Assembly (NCBI GenBank): GCA_965206015.1
Contig: CBDBIW010000016.1
Location: forward strand, 1,284,764-1,348,763
Source of the DNA: JAJCYL01 sp965206015
Lineage (GTDB): Bacteria; Bacteroidota; Bacteroidia; Cytophagales; Cyclobacteriaceae
DNA: 64,000 bases
Direction: 5' to 3'
Position numbers and translations under genes: made by a program. The notes beneath the pieces are model-generated. The model was not told the origin of the DNA. It was given only the letters and a program-made list of their open reading frames with translations, and did not search any database. This document shows, one piece after another, positions 36,056-46,019 of the stretch (position 1 is its first letter; the number at the start of each line of letters is the position of its first letter).

Positions 36056-37253
36056 GTGCCGACTTGTAAATCTCGCCGCCCTTCATCACAAATATCACCT
36101 GACGCATAGTCTCCATATCGTCTAATGGATCGCCGTCGATGGCAATTATATCAGCTTGCATGCCTGGAGCAATAGTACCAATCAGGTCATCCATGTTGAG
36201 AGACCTGGCCGCTCTTGAAGTGGCCGAAACGATTGCATCCATGGGGTCCTGCCCTCCTTCTTTCACTCTGGAAATTAGCTCTTCAAAATTTTTACCATGA
36301 GCACCGGCGACTGCATCAGTACCAAATACAATTTGCAATCCATCCGTGGCCAGAGCTAATTTGAACGAAGCTACCGCCTTAGCTATGGCACTCTCCATCT
36401 GGTCAAAACCTTCCGCGGTATAACGACTAATCCCGACGTACTTCTCCCTGTTCGCGAAGTAGTTGTCAAAGATCAACCCAATGTGGGGATCAAAGTAAAC
36501 TCCTTTATCCGCCATAAGATCAAGGGTTTTTTGGTCCAATAAGGCACCATGTTCTATGGTAGTGCAACCAGCCATCACTGCTCTTCTGGCACTTTCTGGC
36601 CCATGAGCATGAACCACCGAGCGTAAGCCTCTACTTTTCGCTTGACCACAAGCGGCATTCAATTGTTCCTGCGAAAGTGTGGGAGCTCCCCCCGTCCTGA
36701 TGCTTTCAGACGCAAAAATCTTGATCACATCAGCTCCCTGGTTGGCTAATTGGTTAACCTCTGTCCTTATACTGTCAGTGCTTCCTGAGAAAATAGCCCC
36801 TAGGGATGTAATTATCCTCGGACCGGGAAGATTCCCCCGTTTTATTGCATCCCTGACGTCACCATCTACGGCGGAGCCCAGGCTTTGAAGCGTTGTAATA
36901 CCCGATTGTAATGTCAGATAGGCATTTTCGGTGGCATACAGGGTCTGCTGGGCCAGGGACTCCTCTTCCAATGTGGCATCGTGAAGCCTGCCGTCAGGAT
37001 CAAAATGCCAGGCGAAATGATTATGAGTATCAATTCCTCCGGGCATGATCGTTAGTCTTTTCAGGTCAATCACCGTGCCCATTTCTTCTCGCCTAATCTC
37101 TCTTATTTTACCTTCACTGACAATGATATTCATCCCCTCCATCACTCCACCTTTTCCATCCAAAATTCGATCTGTCTTAAGGGTAACCATACCAGTTTGA
37201 GCAAAAACAACCAGGCGCAGAAAAAAGATAAAACAAAAAGTAATGGCTTTCAT
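36048..37253 (-). CDS. Secreted amidohydrolase family protein
   Basis: From ATG 37253 (401 residues) this protein begins with a signal peptide (MKAITFCFIFFLRLVVFAQ). Amidohydrolase metal motifs follow: GGIDTHNHFAW (HxH), ADVIKIFAS (bridging lysine), VVHAHG, TIEHGALLD and FGTDAVAGAHG. It belongs to the same imidazolonepropionase-like group as the lipoprotein at 32566-34002 but has a cleavable signal. An upstream ATG at 37289 would put 12 residues ahead of the signal and is less likely. It converges on the adenylate cyclase remnant with an 8-base overlap. Confidence 0.85.
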   Translation of the reverse strand: MKAITFCFIFFLRLVVFAQTGMVTLKTDRILDGKGGVMEGMNIIVSEGKIREIRREEMGTVIDLKRLTIMPGGIDTHNHFAWHFDPDGRLHDATLEEESLAQQTLYATENAYLTLQSGITTLQSLGSAVDGDVRDAIKRGNLPGPRIITSLGAIFSGSTDSIRTEVNQLANQGADVIKIFASESIRTGGAPTLSQEQLNAACGQAKSRGLRSVVHAHGPESARRAVMAGCTTIEHGALLDQKTLDLMADKGVYFDPHIGLIFDNYFANREKYVGISRYTAEGFDQMESAIAKAVASFKLALATDGLQIVFGTDAVAGAHGKNFEELISRVKEGGQDPMDAIVSATSRAARSLNMDDLIGTIAPGMQADIIAIDGDPLDDMETMRQVIFVMKGGEIYKSALR

Positions 37254-37671
37254 AAAGTGAAATTTAATACCGGGGCAAAGCAATTCCATAATCCAAACTA
37301 TTCTTTATTATTACAGAATAGGTTCGAAACCAGGTCTTTTGTTCTAACACCAAAATTTTGAGGCATTACAAATTCAAAGAGTAATAGTGAAGTGGCTATA
37401 ACTCAACCGTAAAAGGATTAACGGTAATTATAACCGTAAATAACCGAACAAAAACCATTGCACTGCCAATAGCAATAACATTAGGCCAGCCAACATAACA
37501 AACAATAAACTATAATGCCTTATACCCTTAATTCTCATATTCTCTAATCTCAGTTTTTTAATGTACCTACATAGACTTTAAATTAAGTACGACTACTTCA
37601 CTTCGGAGATCAGATATTTATTCAATAAAGGTCGCTCGGATTGCAGCTTAATATCAATTATCAAGAACGAA
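37254..37671. other. Intergenic region between amidohydrolase and channel genes
   Basis: These 418 A+T-rich bases hold only the small hydrophobic reading frame listed at 37428-37538 and a short dyad (ACGGT and ACCGT arms around 37421-37437). I see no other gene. Confidence 0.5.
37428..37538 (-). CDS. Possible 36-residue hydrophobic peptide
   Basis: An ATG-started frame encodes a basic N-terminus (MRIKGIRHY) followed by one strongly hydrophobic helix (SLLFVMLAGLMLLLLAVQW) and a short tail. Single-pass membrane peptides of this size exist in bacteria, but there is no family match I can name. Chance is a real alternative. Confidence 0.25.
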   Translation of the reverse strand: MRIKGIRHYSLLFVMLAGLMLLLLAVQWFLFGYLRL

Positions 37672-38322
37672 TTACTCCCTGGTTCCTTTTCGGAGGCTTA
37701 AGTATTTTCCAATAATTATGGCGGTGACAAATACAGTGTAGAAATGGCCTAATAAACCCACTATTATCACAATTTTTTTGGAGACTTCCAATGTTGGCGT
37801 AATGTCTCCATAACCGATCGTCAAGAGTGTGATAAAGCTGAAATAAAGGAAATCAGAAAAGTCCCTGGTTTCAATAGGCCCGGCAAACGCACCGACTATA
37901 GCTTTATCGAGGCTGACGAAAATAATGCTGGCCACAACACCTAATAGAATAAATCCGGCAAACACCGCAGATATGGTCTCAAGTCCAACAACTTTCTGCT
38001 TCCTCAAATCATGAAACAGGCGAAAGCTTATCAGACCAAAATATACGACATATACCCCTGCAAAGAGGAATGGGCTATTCAAGACCATCTCTTGCTGATT
38101 AAGCCGGGTAATAAACCCCAGGAATATAATGGAGGCTATCATTCGCCGCTCTTTTTTCGATTCGCGTAAAAACAGCAGATAGCTAAAGAACATATTCTGC
38201 AGCAACAATACCATTTCTACTTCTTGTCTAATCGAGACTGGGAAGAAAGTATTCCCGAAAAGCATGACTAGGAAACTGAATAAGAAGACAGTGAATCTTC
38301 TGTTATAGAAAAATTCTAACAT
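37672..38322 (-). CDS. Two-pore-helix potassium channel family protein
   Basis: This 216-residue membrane protein has about six hydrophobic segments. The C-terminal pair flanks the selectivity filter LLTIGYGDITP, the TIGYGD signature of potassium-selective ion channels (Ion_trans_2). No cytosolic RCK/TrkA domain follows, so gating is not obvious. It lies 10 bases after the RND transporter gene on the same strand, suggesting cotranscription with the efflux operon. Coupling potassium flow to an envelope pump would be unusual and is only inferred. Confidence 0.85.
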   Translation of the reverse strand: MLEFFYNRRFTVFLFSFLVMLFGNTFFPVSIRQEVEMVLLLQNMFFSYLLFLRESKKERRMIASIIFLGFITRLNQQEMVLNSPFLFAGVYVVYFGLISFRLFHDLRKQKVVGLETISAVFAGFILLGVVASIIFVSLDKAIVGAFAGPIETRDFSDFLYFSFITLLTIGYGDITPTLEVSKKIVIIVGLLGHFYTVFVTAIIIGKYLSLRKGTRE

Positions 38323-38332
38323 GAATTAACCA

Positions 38333-41300
38333 TCAGTCCTGTAATAATTGCTCATTGAACTGGTATCCATTGTAATTGACTCGATAAAGGATACTATAGA
38401 ATGACGGAATAAACAGTAGCGTAATAATTGTGCCGAATAACAGCCCAATCATAATGGAGACAGCCATGCCTTCCCACATTTCACCTCCACTTAAATACAA
38501 TGGGAGAAGTCCTAAAACTGTGGTGAAAGTAGCTAACATTATGGGTCGGAATCGCTGCAGACAGGCGGCTATGACAGCATCAGTTGCCTCTCTCTTCAAC
38601 TCCTTCTGCTCTATCTCGATCCGATCAATTAACACAATGGCATTATTGATTACAATCCCGGCAAGGGAGATTACTCCTAAGAAGGGCATAAAACCAAAGG
38701 GCTCTCCGAACGTCAGTAGCCCGATTACCACACCGATCACACCCAAAGGAACAGTGGATATCACCATAGTCATTTTTCGGAAAGAGTTAAATTGTATGAT
38801 CAACAAAAGCAAGATTATAAACCCAGACAGTGGCAGGTAGGCAACTACCGCCCCCATGTTATCCGCTGTATTTTTAGCATCTCCCCCAAACTGATAGCTA
38901 TAATCAGCTGGCCAATTTTCTATTTGTTGATCAAGCCATGGAGTTATTTCTGCTGTAATGAAGGATGCGTTGCCATCATCACGTAATTCGCTTGAAACAT
39001 TAATTGTTCTTACTAGGTCAAGCCGTTTGATCTTTGAGTATTGCCACTGTGGCAATATTGAGGCAACTTGTAATAGTGGGACGCTCTTTCCTGAGTTTTG
39101 AGAATAAATATTTAGCGTTTCCAAAGACTCAAGAGACTGCTGCTGACCTGCATCACTCCTCATAATCACTGGAATTGATTTATCATCCTCTCGGTACTCA
39201 CCAGTTTGAAACCCATCTAATACTGTTTTTAATGAAGTTGCGATATCCTGGCTTGAAACCCCCGCTATCTGGGCCCTGTTCTGATCAATATCTATGACAA
39301 ACTTCTTACTCTTGGGGCCCCAATCATCTTTGACATTTTTGGTTCCATTAATGCTGGATAATTGTTTTTTGACAGTCTTGGCTATCTTATTAAGCTCATC
39401 TGAATCATCCCCGGAAATTTTAATTTCAATAGGAACACCTCCACCACCTGCACCCAGCGGTCCAACCTTAATATCTGCGCTGGGAAAATTCTGGAAACAA
39501 TAGGCATCCAGTTGATTGATAATCACATTATTCAAAACGGAACTTGAGGTATTGACCAGCATGTGAGCGTAGCTGGAGTTTGCCTCATCAGGACTATATC
39601 CCAGATCGTATGACTCAGGACCCTCACCCACGTAAGAGGACCAACTGCTGATGCCGTCAGGTCGTTCATCATTCACCAATAGCGAATCAGTCATGAATCG
39701 CTCCATACTTTGAACTATTTCTGAAGTGCGCTCTATTCTTGTCCCTAGAGGTAAGTTGATATCTACAGTGATCATATTTCTATCGCTATCCGGAAAGAAG
39801 ACAAAAGCTATTTTTGTAAACCCAAATAGTGATGCGAAAAATAAAACTATTATTGAGATCATCACTATCGTCGTATGAGACAGTGCATGCAGGATAAGGT
39901 TTTTATAGTACACCTTCATACTGTTTATGATCCGATCTACCAGGCTAGGTTTCTTCTCGCCTTTCTTATCCACCTTTAAGAATAAATAACAGAATAGCGT
40001 AATCACTGTCAGTGCTATCAACCAGGAAGAAAGTAAAGCCAGGGTGATTACCACAAAGATGGGCCCCACAATGTCGCCCATAGTTGATTCGGCCAAATAG
40101 AAGGATAAAAAAGCTGCTGAAGTGGTGAGCGTAGATATTAATAGGGGTGTAAACAATTCACCACAAGAATCAATTGCGGCTTTCTTCACTTCCATCCCGC
40201 TCTCCATTTTTACCATGATTGATTCAGCCACTACAATCGCATTATCAACCATCATCCCCAAAGCCATGATCAACGCCGCTAAGGTGACCTGATTCAATCC
40301 TATACTAACCAGTCCCATTAGCATCAGCGTTGCAATGGTCACTATTGGGATTAAACTGGCAATAATGGAGCCAGTGCGAATACCAAGAAATATCAACATC
40401 ACCGCCAATACAATACCGATCGACTGCATCAGGTTGGAAATAAAGTTACTGATCTTAAAATCAATGTAGCTGTCTAATGATGACAACCGGCTAAGCTCCA
40501 ATCCCACGGGAAGTGTTTCCTGCCATTGTTCGACTACCCTATCGACCTCTGCTCCCAACTTGATCACATTGGCTCCCTCTTTCAAATTGATGTGAAGTGA
40601 AATAGCATCTTTTCCATCGACTCGTACTTTTTGTTTCGTTGGATCTATGTAACCCTTATTGACTGAAGTAATATCTTCCAGGTAAACCATCTGAGAACCA
40701 TCACCAACCGGGATCATGGTTTTTTGAATGTCATCTACGGAATTATAATTACCGGTTGGCTCCAGGATTATTCGTTCCTCCTGCAGATTGATCTGTCCTC
40801 CAGAACTTAAAATATTGGTCGATCCGATTACGTTTTGCAGTTTACTAGCCGTAAGCCCGTATTCTTTTAACCTGGCATTGTCAAACTCAACAAAGACACG
40901 CTCTTCCTGCTCTCCTCCAATTTCTACCTTTGCCGCATCCTCTAGTTTGATGAAATCGTCCCTCAGATCATCTGCGTATTCTTTCATCTGAGCATAGGAA
41001 AAACCATCGCTCGACAGCCCTACTACTATTCCATAAACATCCCCAACACCGTCATCTTTCAAGGAGGGTGTAACCCCTTCCGGCAACCCCTTCATATCAT
41101 TTAGTTTTCTTCGCAGTCTGTTCCAAACTTCCTGGAGATCTGCCGGATCAACTTCATCCTTAAGAGTAACTGAGACTATTGAGATTCCGGTGCGTGAAGT
41201 GCTACTCACCTCCTTGAGCTCCGGTAATTCTTGTGCTATTTTTTCTACTTTGTAACTCACCAACTGTTCAGTACGCTCAGGGCTAGCCCCCGGGAATTCC

Positions 41301-41446
41301 GACACCACGGTTGCTACCCTCACCGTGTAAGGTGGCATGCTGTCCCTTGAAAGGCTCTGATACAGTACCAACCCCATTACAATAATGACGACCAGAATGG
41401 TTAGCGTAATGCGGTTCCTTTCTATGGCAAATTGAGTTAGATTCAT
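38333..41446 (-). CDS. Efflux RND transporter permease (AcrB/MexB type)
   Basis: This 1037-residue inner membrane pump exports small molecules using the proton gradient. It starts with the usual NLTQFAIERNRITLTILVVI, has two large periplasmic loops (about 40-330 and 560-840) and twelve membrane helices. The TM4 motif reads GMMVDNAIVVAES, so one Asp of the usual Asp-Asp pair is Asn; the first Asp of the proton relay remains. It is preceded by the adaptor gene (34 bases) and the TolC-like gene, forming a complete tripartite pump operon. Substrates are unknown. Confidence 0.93.
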   Translation of the reverse strand: MNLTQFAIERNRITLTILVVIIVMGLVLYQSLSRDSMPPYTVRVATVVSEFPGASPERTEQLVSYKVEKIAQELPELKEVSSTSRTGISIVSVTLKDEVDPADLQEVWNRLRRKLNDMKGLPEGVTPSLKDDGVGDVYGIVVGLSSDGFSYAQMKEYADDLRDDFIKLEDAAKVEIGGEQEERVFVEFDNARLKEYGLTASKLQNVIGSTNILSSGGQINLQEERIILEPTGNYNSVDDIQKTMIPVGDGSQMVYLEDITSVNKGYIDPTKQKVRVDGKDAISLHINLKEGANVIKLGAEVDRVVEQWQETLPVGLELSRLSSLDSYIDFKISNFISNLMQSIGIVLAVMLIFLGIRTGSIIASLIPIVTIATLMLMGLVSIGLNQVTLAALIMALGMMVDNAIVVAESIMVKMESGMEVKKAAIDSCGELFTPLLISTLTTSAAFLSFYLAESTMGDIVGPIFVVITLALLSSWLIALTVITLFCYLFLKVDKKGEKKPSLVDRIINSMKVYYKNLILHALSHTTIVMISIIVLFFASLFGFTKIAFVFFPDSDRNMITVDINLPLGTRIERTSEIVQSMERFMTDSLLVNDERPDGISSWSSYVGEGPESYDLGYSPDEANSSYAHMLVNTSSSVLNNVIINQLDAYCFQNFPSADIKVGPLGAGGGGVPIEIKISGDDSDELNKIAKTVKKQLSSINGTKNVKDDWGPKSKKFVIDIDQNRAQIAGVSSQDIATSLKTVLDGFQTGEYREDDKSIPVIMRSDAGQQQSLESLETLNIYSQNSGKSVPLLQVASILPQWQYSKIKRLDLVRTINVSSELRDDGNASFITAEITPWLDQQIENWPADYSYQFGGDAKNTADNMGAVVAYLPLSGFIILLLLIIQFNSFRKMTMVISTVPLGVIGVVIGLLTFGEPFGFMPFLGVISLAGIVINNAIVLIDRIEIEQKELKREATDAVIAACLQRFRPIMLATFTTVLGLLPLYLSGGEMWEGMAVSIMIGLLFGTIITLLFIPSFYSILYRVNYNGYQFNEQLLQD

Positions 41447-41480
41447 AATTTAAGATCAGGTTAGGTTAACTTGGTGGATT

Positions 41481-42568
41481 TCAATTTTCAAACAATTTCA
41501 CTTTCATTCCATCAAGGAGGGTTTGCAGCCCTGCAGTAGCCACCAACTCACCCTCTTCCAAACCATCAACAATTTCAAAGCCGTTTGAGGTAAGCTGTCC
41601 AATGTTCACAGATCTTCGTTTTGCTAAGTAATGATCATCGTTAGCCTCAAGGGTAAATACAAAATTACCAATCTCATCTTCACCGACCGCCTGACCTGGA
41701 ACAATCAGCAAGTCCGGTTGTGTAACACTGGCGGTATTTATTTTGAAAGTGACTGAAGCTGCCATTCCCGGACGGATCGAACGGGTATCACCTTCAATCT
41801 TGACCACTACCGGATATGTTGAAGTCTGACTGCTAATAGCAAAGGAAACTTCCGAAACCACACCCTTGAATGTTTCGTCGGTCAATGACGAAAAAACTAC
41901 ATCCACCTTGTCCAATACATTTACATTAGAAATATAAGATTCAGGAAGTCCTAAATTGACCTCAAGGTCCCCTTCGGAGCTCAACATCACAATTTGCTGC
42001 CCAGAGCTGACATTTTCATTTACCTCCGCATCAACTGTAGCTATCTTCCCACCTACCGGAGCATATAACCTCGTATATCCTAATTGAGCTTTGGCTAATT
42101 TTCTGGATTTTTTGGCTGAGCTCTCATTGGCCCTGGCAGATTCATAGGAGGCCTTAGCCGATTCGTAATCGCTTAGAGAAGTGCTGCCATTTTCGTAAAG
42201 TGATCGGACTCTTTCATAGTTGGACTTTGCTTGTTTTTCCTGAGCACCCGCATTTTTCACGGCAGCATCATTTTGCTCATATTGTAATTGCAAATCTGAG
42301 TCGTCCAATGTGGCAATTAAGTTATTTCTACTCACCTCCTGACCTACTTTCACATTGAGAGATTGGATATTTCCAGAAACCTTAAAACTCAGTTTTGTTT
42401 CTGTTCCTGATTTTGCTGTTCCCGAAAAAGTACGTGTCTGCACACCACCCCCGGAACGACCTCTTGGTATACCACCGGTCGAATGATCTCTTTTTTCGTC
42501 TCTTTTTTTGCGCCACAAGCAAAAAGCATCATGGCCATCACAAAGTAGACTGTTGATTGGATTTTCAT
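41481..42568 (-). CDS. RND periplasmic adaptor lipoprotein, frameshifted
   Basis: The adaptor links the RND pump to the outer membrane channel. The N-terminal part starts at ATG 42568 with a lipoprotein signal (MKIQSTVYFVMAMMLFAC) and runs to VVYQEVVPG. The rest, from GGVQTRTFSGTAKSGTETKL through the lipoyl/barrel-sandwich, alpha-hairpin (EQNDAAVKNAGAQEKQ) and beta-barrel domains, lies in another frame. The shift falls in a run of five C (42448-42452 on the plus strand); six would join both parts into about 362 residues. Either the sequence lacks one base there, or the gene is inactive or phase-variable. Confidence 0.85.
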
Positions 42569-42587
42569 ATTATCAGAATTGAAGGTT

Positions 42588-44942
42588 TTATCGATTAAAA
42601 AAGGTTTCCAACTGGCTAATATAGTCTGCTCTCTGGGCATCACTCATCAGCATATAATAAGCCCCGGTTCCCCGTTCCATATTAAGCAAATCAGTCAGAA
42701 AGATATATACCGCATTTGCACTGTTTAATTGCGCCGATATAGCCGCATTTTGAGCATCCAGCAATTGGGTAATGGTCACGGCCCCTTTGGAATATGCATC
42801 CTGCACCAATTCAAAGTTTTTAACTGCAGCTTCTTCTGCATCTTGCGTTAAAGTGATGTTTCGAAACGAAGCCCTTACATTCTCTAGCTCTGACCTGACT
42901 TGTTGCTCAATAAGTCGTTCCGTATTAAGCCTCTGGGTGGTTAGCTGACTCAACTGAACCCTTGATTGCTGGACTTTAGCTATTCTACTACCACCTTGAA
43001 AGATAGGTATCGACGCACCTAACTGCAGGTTCCAATTCCAATCCTTAGGAGTAGGAAAACCATCGGGCACTTCCGTACCGCTACCGCCTCTATACAGTTC
43101 ATAATTGTATCCGCCGCCAACCGTAACGGTAGGCACATATCGGTTTCTTTCATTTAAAAGAACGGATCTTTCCTGGGCTCCGAGATTGTGATCTATTTGC
43201 TTGAGGTCAGGAGTATTGGCCTTGGCCTGCTCCACCATAAAATCAGCATATTGATAAAAATCCCGCGGGTTGTTAACATACCGGCCAATGGCTTCGTCAT
43301 TGATTAGCAACCTGCTGTCACTAATATCAACCTCCTGTGTCAGGAACTGTTCATCAATTGGCTTATTCAAGATTTGATTCAACGCCATCTCGGCCTGCTT
43401 ACGTTGTGCTGTGGCGTTCAACAAATTGGACTTTGCATTGGCAATTTCCCCTTGCCACCTGTAAAGGTCAGATGGCCCTGACTGCCCCAAAGAAGAACTG
43501 ATGCGGGCTAGTTCCAGGTTTTTTCTTGTTACTTCCAGGTTTTCTTTTTGAATGTTTTCTGCCGTTTTGGCTTGCATCAGGTTGAGATAAATTGTCGAAA
43601 CATCCAATACGATGTCAAGCGATTGTACTTCCAGAGCGGCTTCGCTGGCTTTCAATAGCAACTGTTGAATATGCTTGTTGGCAGTGACCTGTTCAGAATA
43701 GATCACCTGGCTCAATTGAAGACTAGCTGCTCCTTTATTTTCAGGATTCTGGCCATTAGAAATGTTAGCGGTATTTTGATCCAGTAAAGTATGTGAGGCA
43801 GATGCACTGATATCTGGCAAAAACCCGGATTTCGCAATGTTGACATCTTCAGCGGTAATATCAACGTCGCTCTTAGCAATTTTAATGTTCAGATTTTGAT
43901 CAAGCCCCTCTGCAATAGCAGAATAAATATTGATGCTTCTATCTATATCGTCCCTTGTCTCATTGATCAAAACTGCTTCGGCTAAAGTTTCCCAGCTAGG
44001 GCTGTAATCAATTTGCCTTGCAGTGGCCATGTTGATAACAAACTCCTCCTTTTGAGGGAGCTTGACATTCATGCGAGCCGCCTTCTCACCGTTGGTGATC
44101 CGTTGAATATTTAGAGCCATTCTTCGGGCAATCAGGTCAACATTTGATGCCGGAGCCACACCACCTAAAACACCCCTATCAACATCTAACTTTCCTAACA
44201 AAGAAAAAGAGAGTAAGTTTTTATTATTTACCTGGTTGATCAATTCCTGAAACTGTGCATCATTCAAATTATCGGAAGGAAAGTAATAGACTGCATCGGA
44301 ACTATCATCAAGCTTGGCCAAGGTCGCCTCTGGCGTTGATTCTGTGAAAACAAACCGATAAGAGATGGCTAATTCATTCAGGCTGTTCTCCAGGAATTCC
44401 TTCATCTCCGGAATACCCGTAAAAATGGCTTCATCCATTACAATTGCCAATTGATTGAAGTCAGTCATGCTGTGAAACACTTCAATATCCCTCACCGGAG
44501 AGAAAGGCAACTCTATATATGTCAAATTCTTTACGCCAGAAGTCCCCTCAACAGTGATCGGTACCTTCTGAACTTGTACATTGATGATGGTACCTGCGAT
44601 CACCGGCTTATCATATGGCCCGTTTTTCACCATGGCATGGGAACTAAGCGCATCAATGCCCAGAATAAGATCTATGCTGTTATCTGCCAATAATTGATCA
44701 AGGTTTGCCTTTGCTTTGGTGATGTCACAATCTGATTGTAACACGTTGGCTGGATCCGAAACTAACTGACAATCGGATTGCATTAATAGGTTAGCTTCTT
44801 TGAGAATCACATCTAACAAAAAATTCGCAGACGAGCTTGGGCAATCGGTAATCACACCAAGGTTAAGGATCTTCTCCTGAGCATGCGAAAATTGAAAAGT
44901 GTATATTATGAGTAATGTCCAAAAGAATTTCGAGGGCTTCAT
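42588..44942 (-). CDS. TolC-like outer membrane protein with fused substrate-binding domain
   Basis: This 784-residue exported protein has a signal peptide (to about residue 21). Residues 23-310 resemble periplasmic ABC-type substrate-binding domains of the ABC_sub_bind (PF04392) kind: LNLGVITDCPSSSAN at the start, NSIDLILGIDAL, KPVIAGTIINV, YYFPSDNLND and a closing RGVLGGVAPASNVDLIARRM then FVINMATARQIDY. Residues 330-784 form a TolC/OEP domain with two long coiled-coil repeats (SDVDITAEDVNIAKSGFLPD; PDLKQIDHNLGAQERSVLLN). It starts the RND operon. A ligand sensor built into the exit duct is an attractive inference. Normal TolC proteins have about 450 residues. Confidence 0.85.
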   Translation of the reverse strand: MKPSKFFWTLLIIYTFQFSHAQEKILNLGVITDCPSSSANFLLDVILKEANLLMQSDCQLVSDPANVLQSDCDITKAKANLDQLLADNSIDLILGIDALSSHAMVKNGPYDKPVIAGTIINVQVQKVPITVEGTSGVKNLTYIELPFSPVRDIEVFHSMTDFNQLAIVMDEAIFTGIPEMKEFLENSLNELAISYRFVFTESTPEATLAKLDDSSDAVYYFPSDNLNDAQFQELINQVNNKNLLSFSLLGKLDVDRGVLGGVAPASNVDLIARRMALNIQRITNGEKAARMNVKLPQKEEFVINMATARQIDYSPSWETLAEAVLINETRDDIDRSINIYSAIAEGLDQNLNIKIAKSDVDITAEDVNIAKSGFLPDISASASHTLLDQNTANISNGQNPENKGAASLQLSQVIYSEQVTANKHIQQLLLKASEAALEVQSLDIVLDVSTIYLNLMQAKTAENIQKENLEVTRKNLELARISSSLGQSGPSDLYRWQGEIANAKSNLLNATAQRKQAEMALNQILNKPIDEQFLTQEVDISDSRLLINDEAIGRYVNNPRDFYQYADFMVEQAKANTPDLKQIDHNLGAQERSVLLNERNRYVPTVTVGGGYNYELYRGGSGTEVPDGFPTPKDWNWNLQLGASIPIFQGGSRIAKVQQSRVQLSQLTTQRLNTERLIEQQVRSELENVRASFRNITLTQDAEEAAVKNFELVQDAYSKGAVTITQLLDAQNAAISAQLNSANAVYIFLTDLLNMERGTGAYYMLMSDAQRADYISQLETFFNR

Positions 44943-45029
44943 TATTGACTGATTCTGGTTAGTGGTATTGAAGATAAATGAAAGATAGTGCTAGTTAAAC
45001 CGTTTATAAAGTTCTCCAAAAAAAATTTA

Positions 45030-46019
45030 TTGAATCAGGCACATAATAAATTAGCTATAAATTTATGTATATCGTTGATTTTCAGTATATTACGTATGGT
45101 TAAAAACGTAAAACAATGGAAAAAAGATACAAAAGCATTCGTCTTTTCGAATTTCAACAGCAATTTCCCGATGACCAATCGTGTTATGATCATCTGGCCA
45201 ATCTTAAATGGCCCAATGGGTTCAAATGCGAGAAATGCGAACATACTCATTTCTGTAAAGGGAAGTCAGCCCGGACACGCCAATGTACTACATGCGGTTA
45301 TCAGGCAACTCCGAGAAGCGAAACCCTTTTTCACAAAGTGAAATTCCCTATTCTTAAAGCTTTCTACCTCGTCTATTTTATGGCAACAAACAAACAAGGT
45401 ATTTCTTCTACTGAACTAAGTCGTAAACTAGCACTGAGACAGAAAACCTGTTGGGCTTTTAAGGAAAAAGTCATGAAAGCCATAGCGGGCAGTCAAAAAT
45501 TTCCTATGCCTGGAAAGGTGGAAGTAGATGAAACAGTAGTCGGGCAGGAAGAAAGCACTAAAGGCCGTCAAAATGGAGATAAGAAGCTTGTAGTGGTAGC
45601 TATTGAACGAGAAGGCAGGGGGATTGGCCGGGTATATGCTCGCGTGATCAAGGATGGCAGCAATAAATCCCTGAGGCCCTTTTTCGCTGACCATATTGAT
45701 CCAAAAGCGATAGTCAAAACTGATGAGTGGAAAGGGTACCGTCCTTTTCAAGAAGACTTTCCTAACCTTTAGCAGATACCCTCAGGTAAAAAAGGAGGAA
45801 ACTTTCCTGATATGCATCGAGTCATCATGATGCTTAAAGCATGGATCAGGGGCACCGATCATTCAGTACAGCATCTGCAAGGATATCTGGATGAATACTG
45901 CTACGGTTTTAACCGTCATCTAATGAAGGGGAAAACATTTGACAACCTGATGGTCAGAATGGTCAATCATAATCCCGTTTTTTGTGAAAATTTGAATATT
46001 ATCTAAGTACCTGCTTCAA
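45030..46019 (+). mobile_element. IS1595-family insertion sequence, copy 2
   Basis: This 990-bp copy is nearly identical to copy 1. The left end TTGAATCAGGCAC (45030-45042) is conserved, but the right end (46007-46019, GTACCTGCTTCAA) has three changes relative to copy 1. The flanks AAAATTTA (left) and AAAAATTA (right) differ at one of eight positions, a possible worn target duplication. Confidence 0.88.
45116..46006 (+). pseudogene. IS1595/ISXO2-like transposase, late stop
   Basis: The N-terminus is intact here (MEKRYKSIRLFEFQQQF), giving the complete zinc ribbon and most of the DDE domain through KTDEWKGYRPFQEDFPNL. A TAG at codon 219 (45770-45772) replaces GAT of copy 1, removing the last 78 residues including the DMHRVIMML region and the third catalytic acidic residue. 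The damage is at the opposite end from copy 1. Confidence 0.85.

Noticed and set aside
42389..42643. A separate 84-residue gene ahead of the RND adaptor
   Set aside because: From 42568 it is the lipoprotein signal and N-terminus of the adaptor, separated only by the five-C frameshift.
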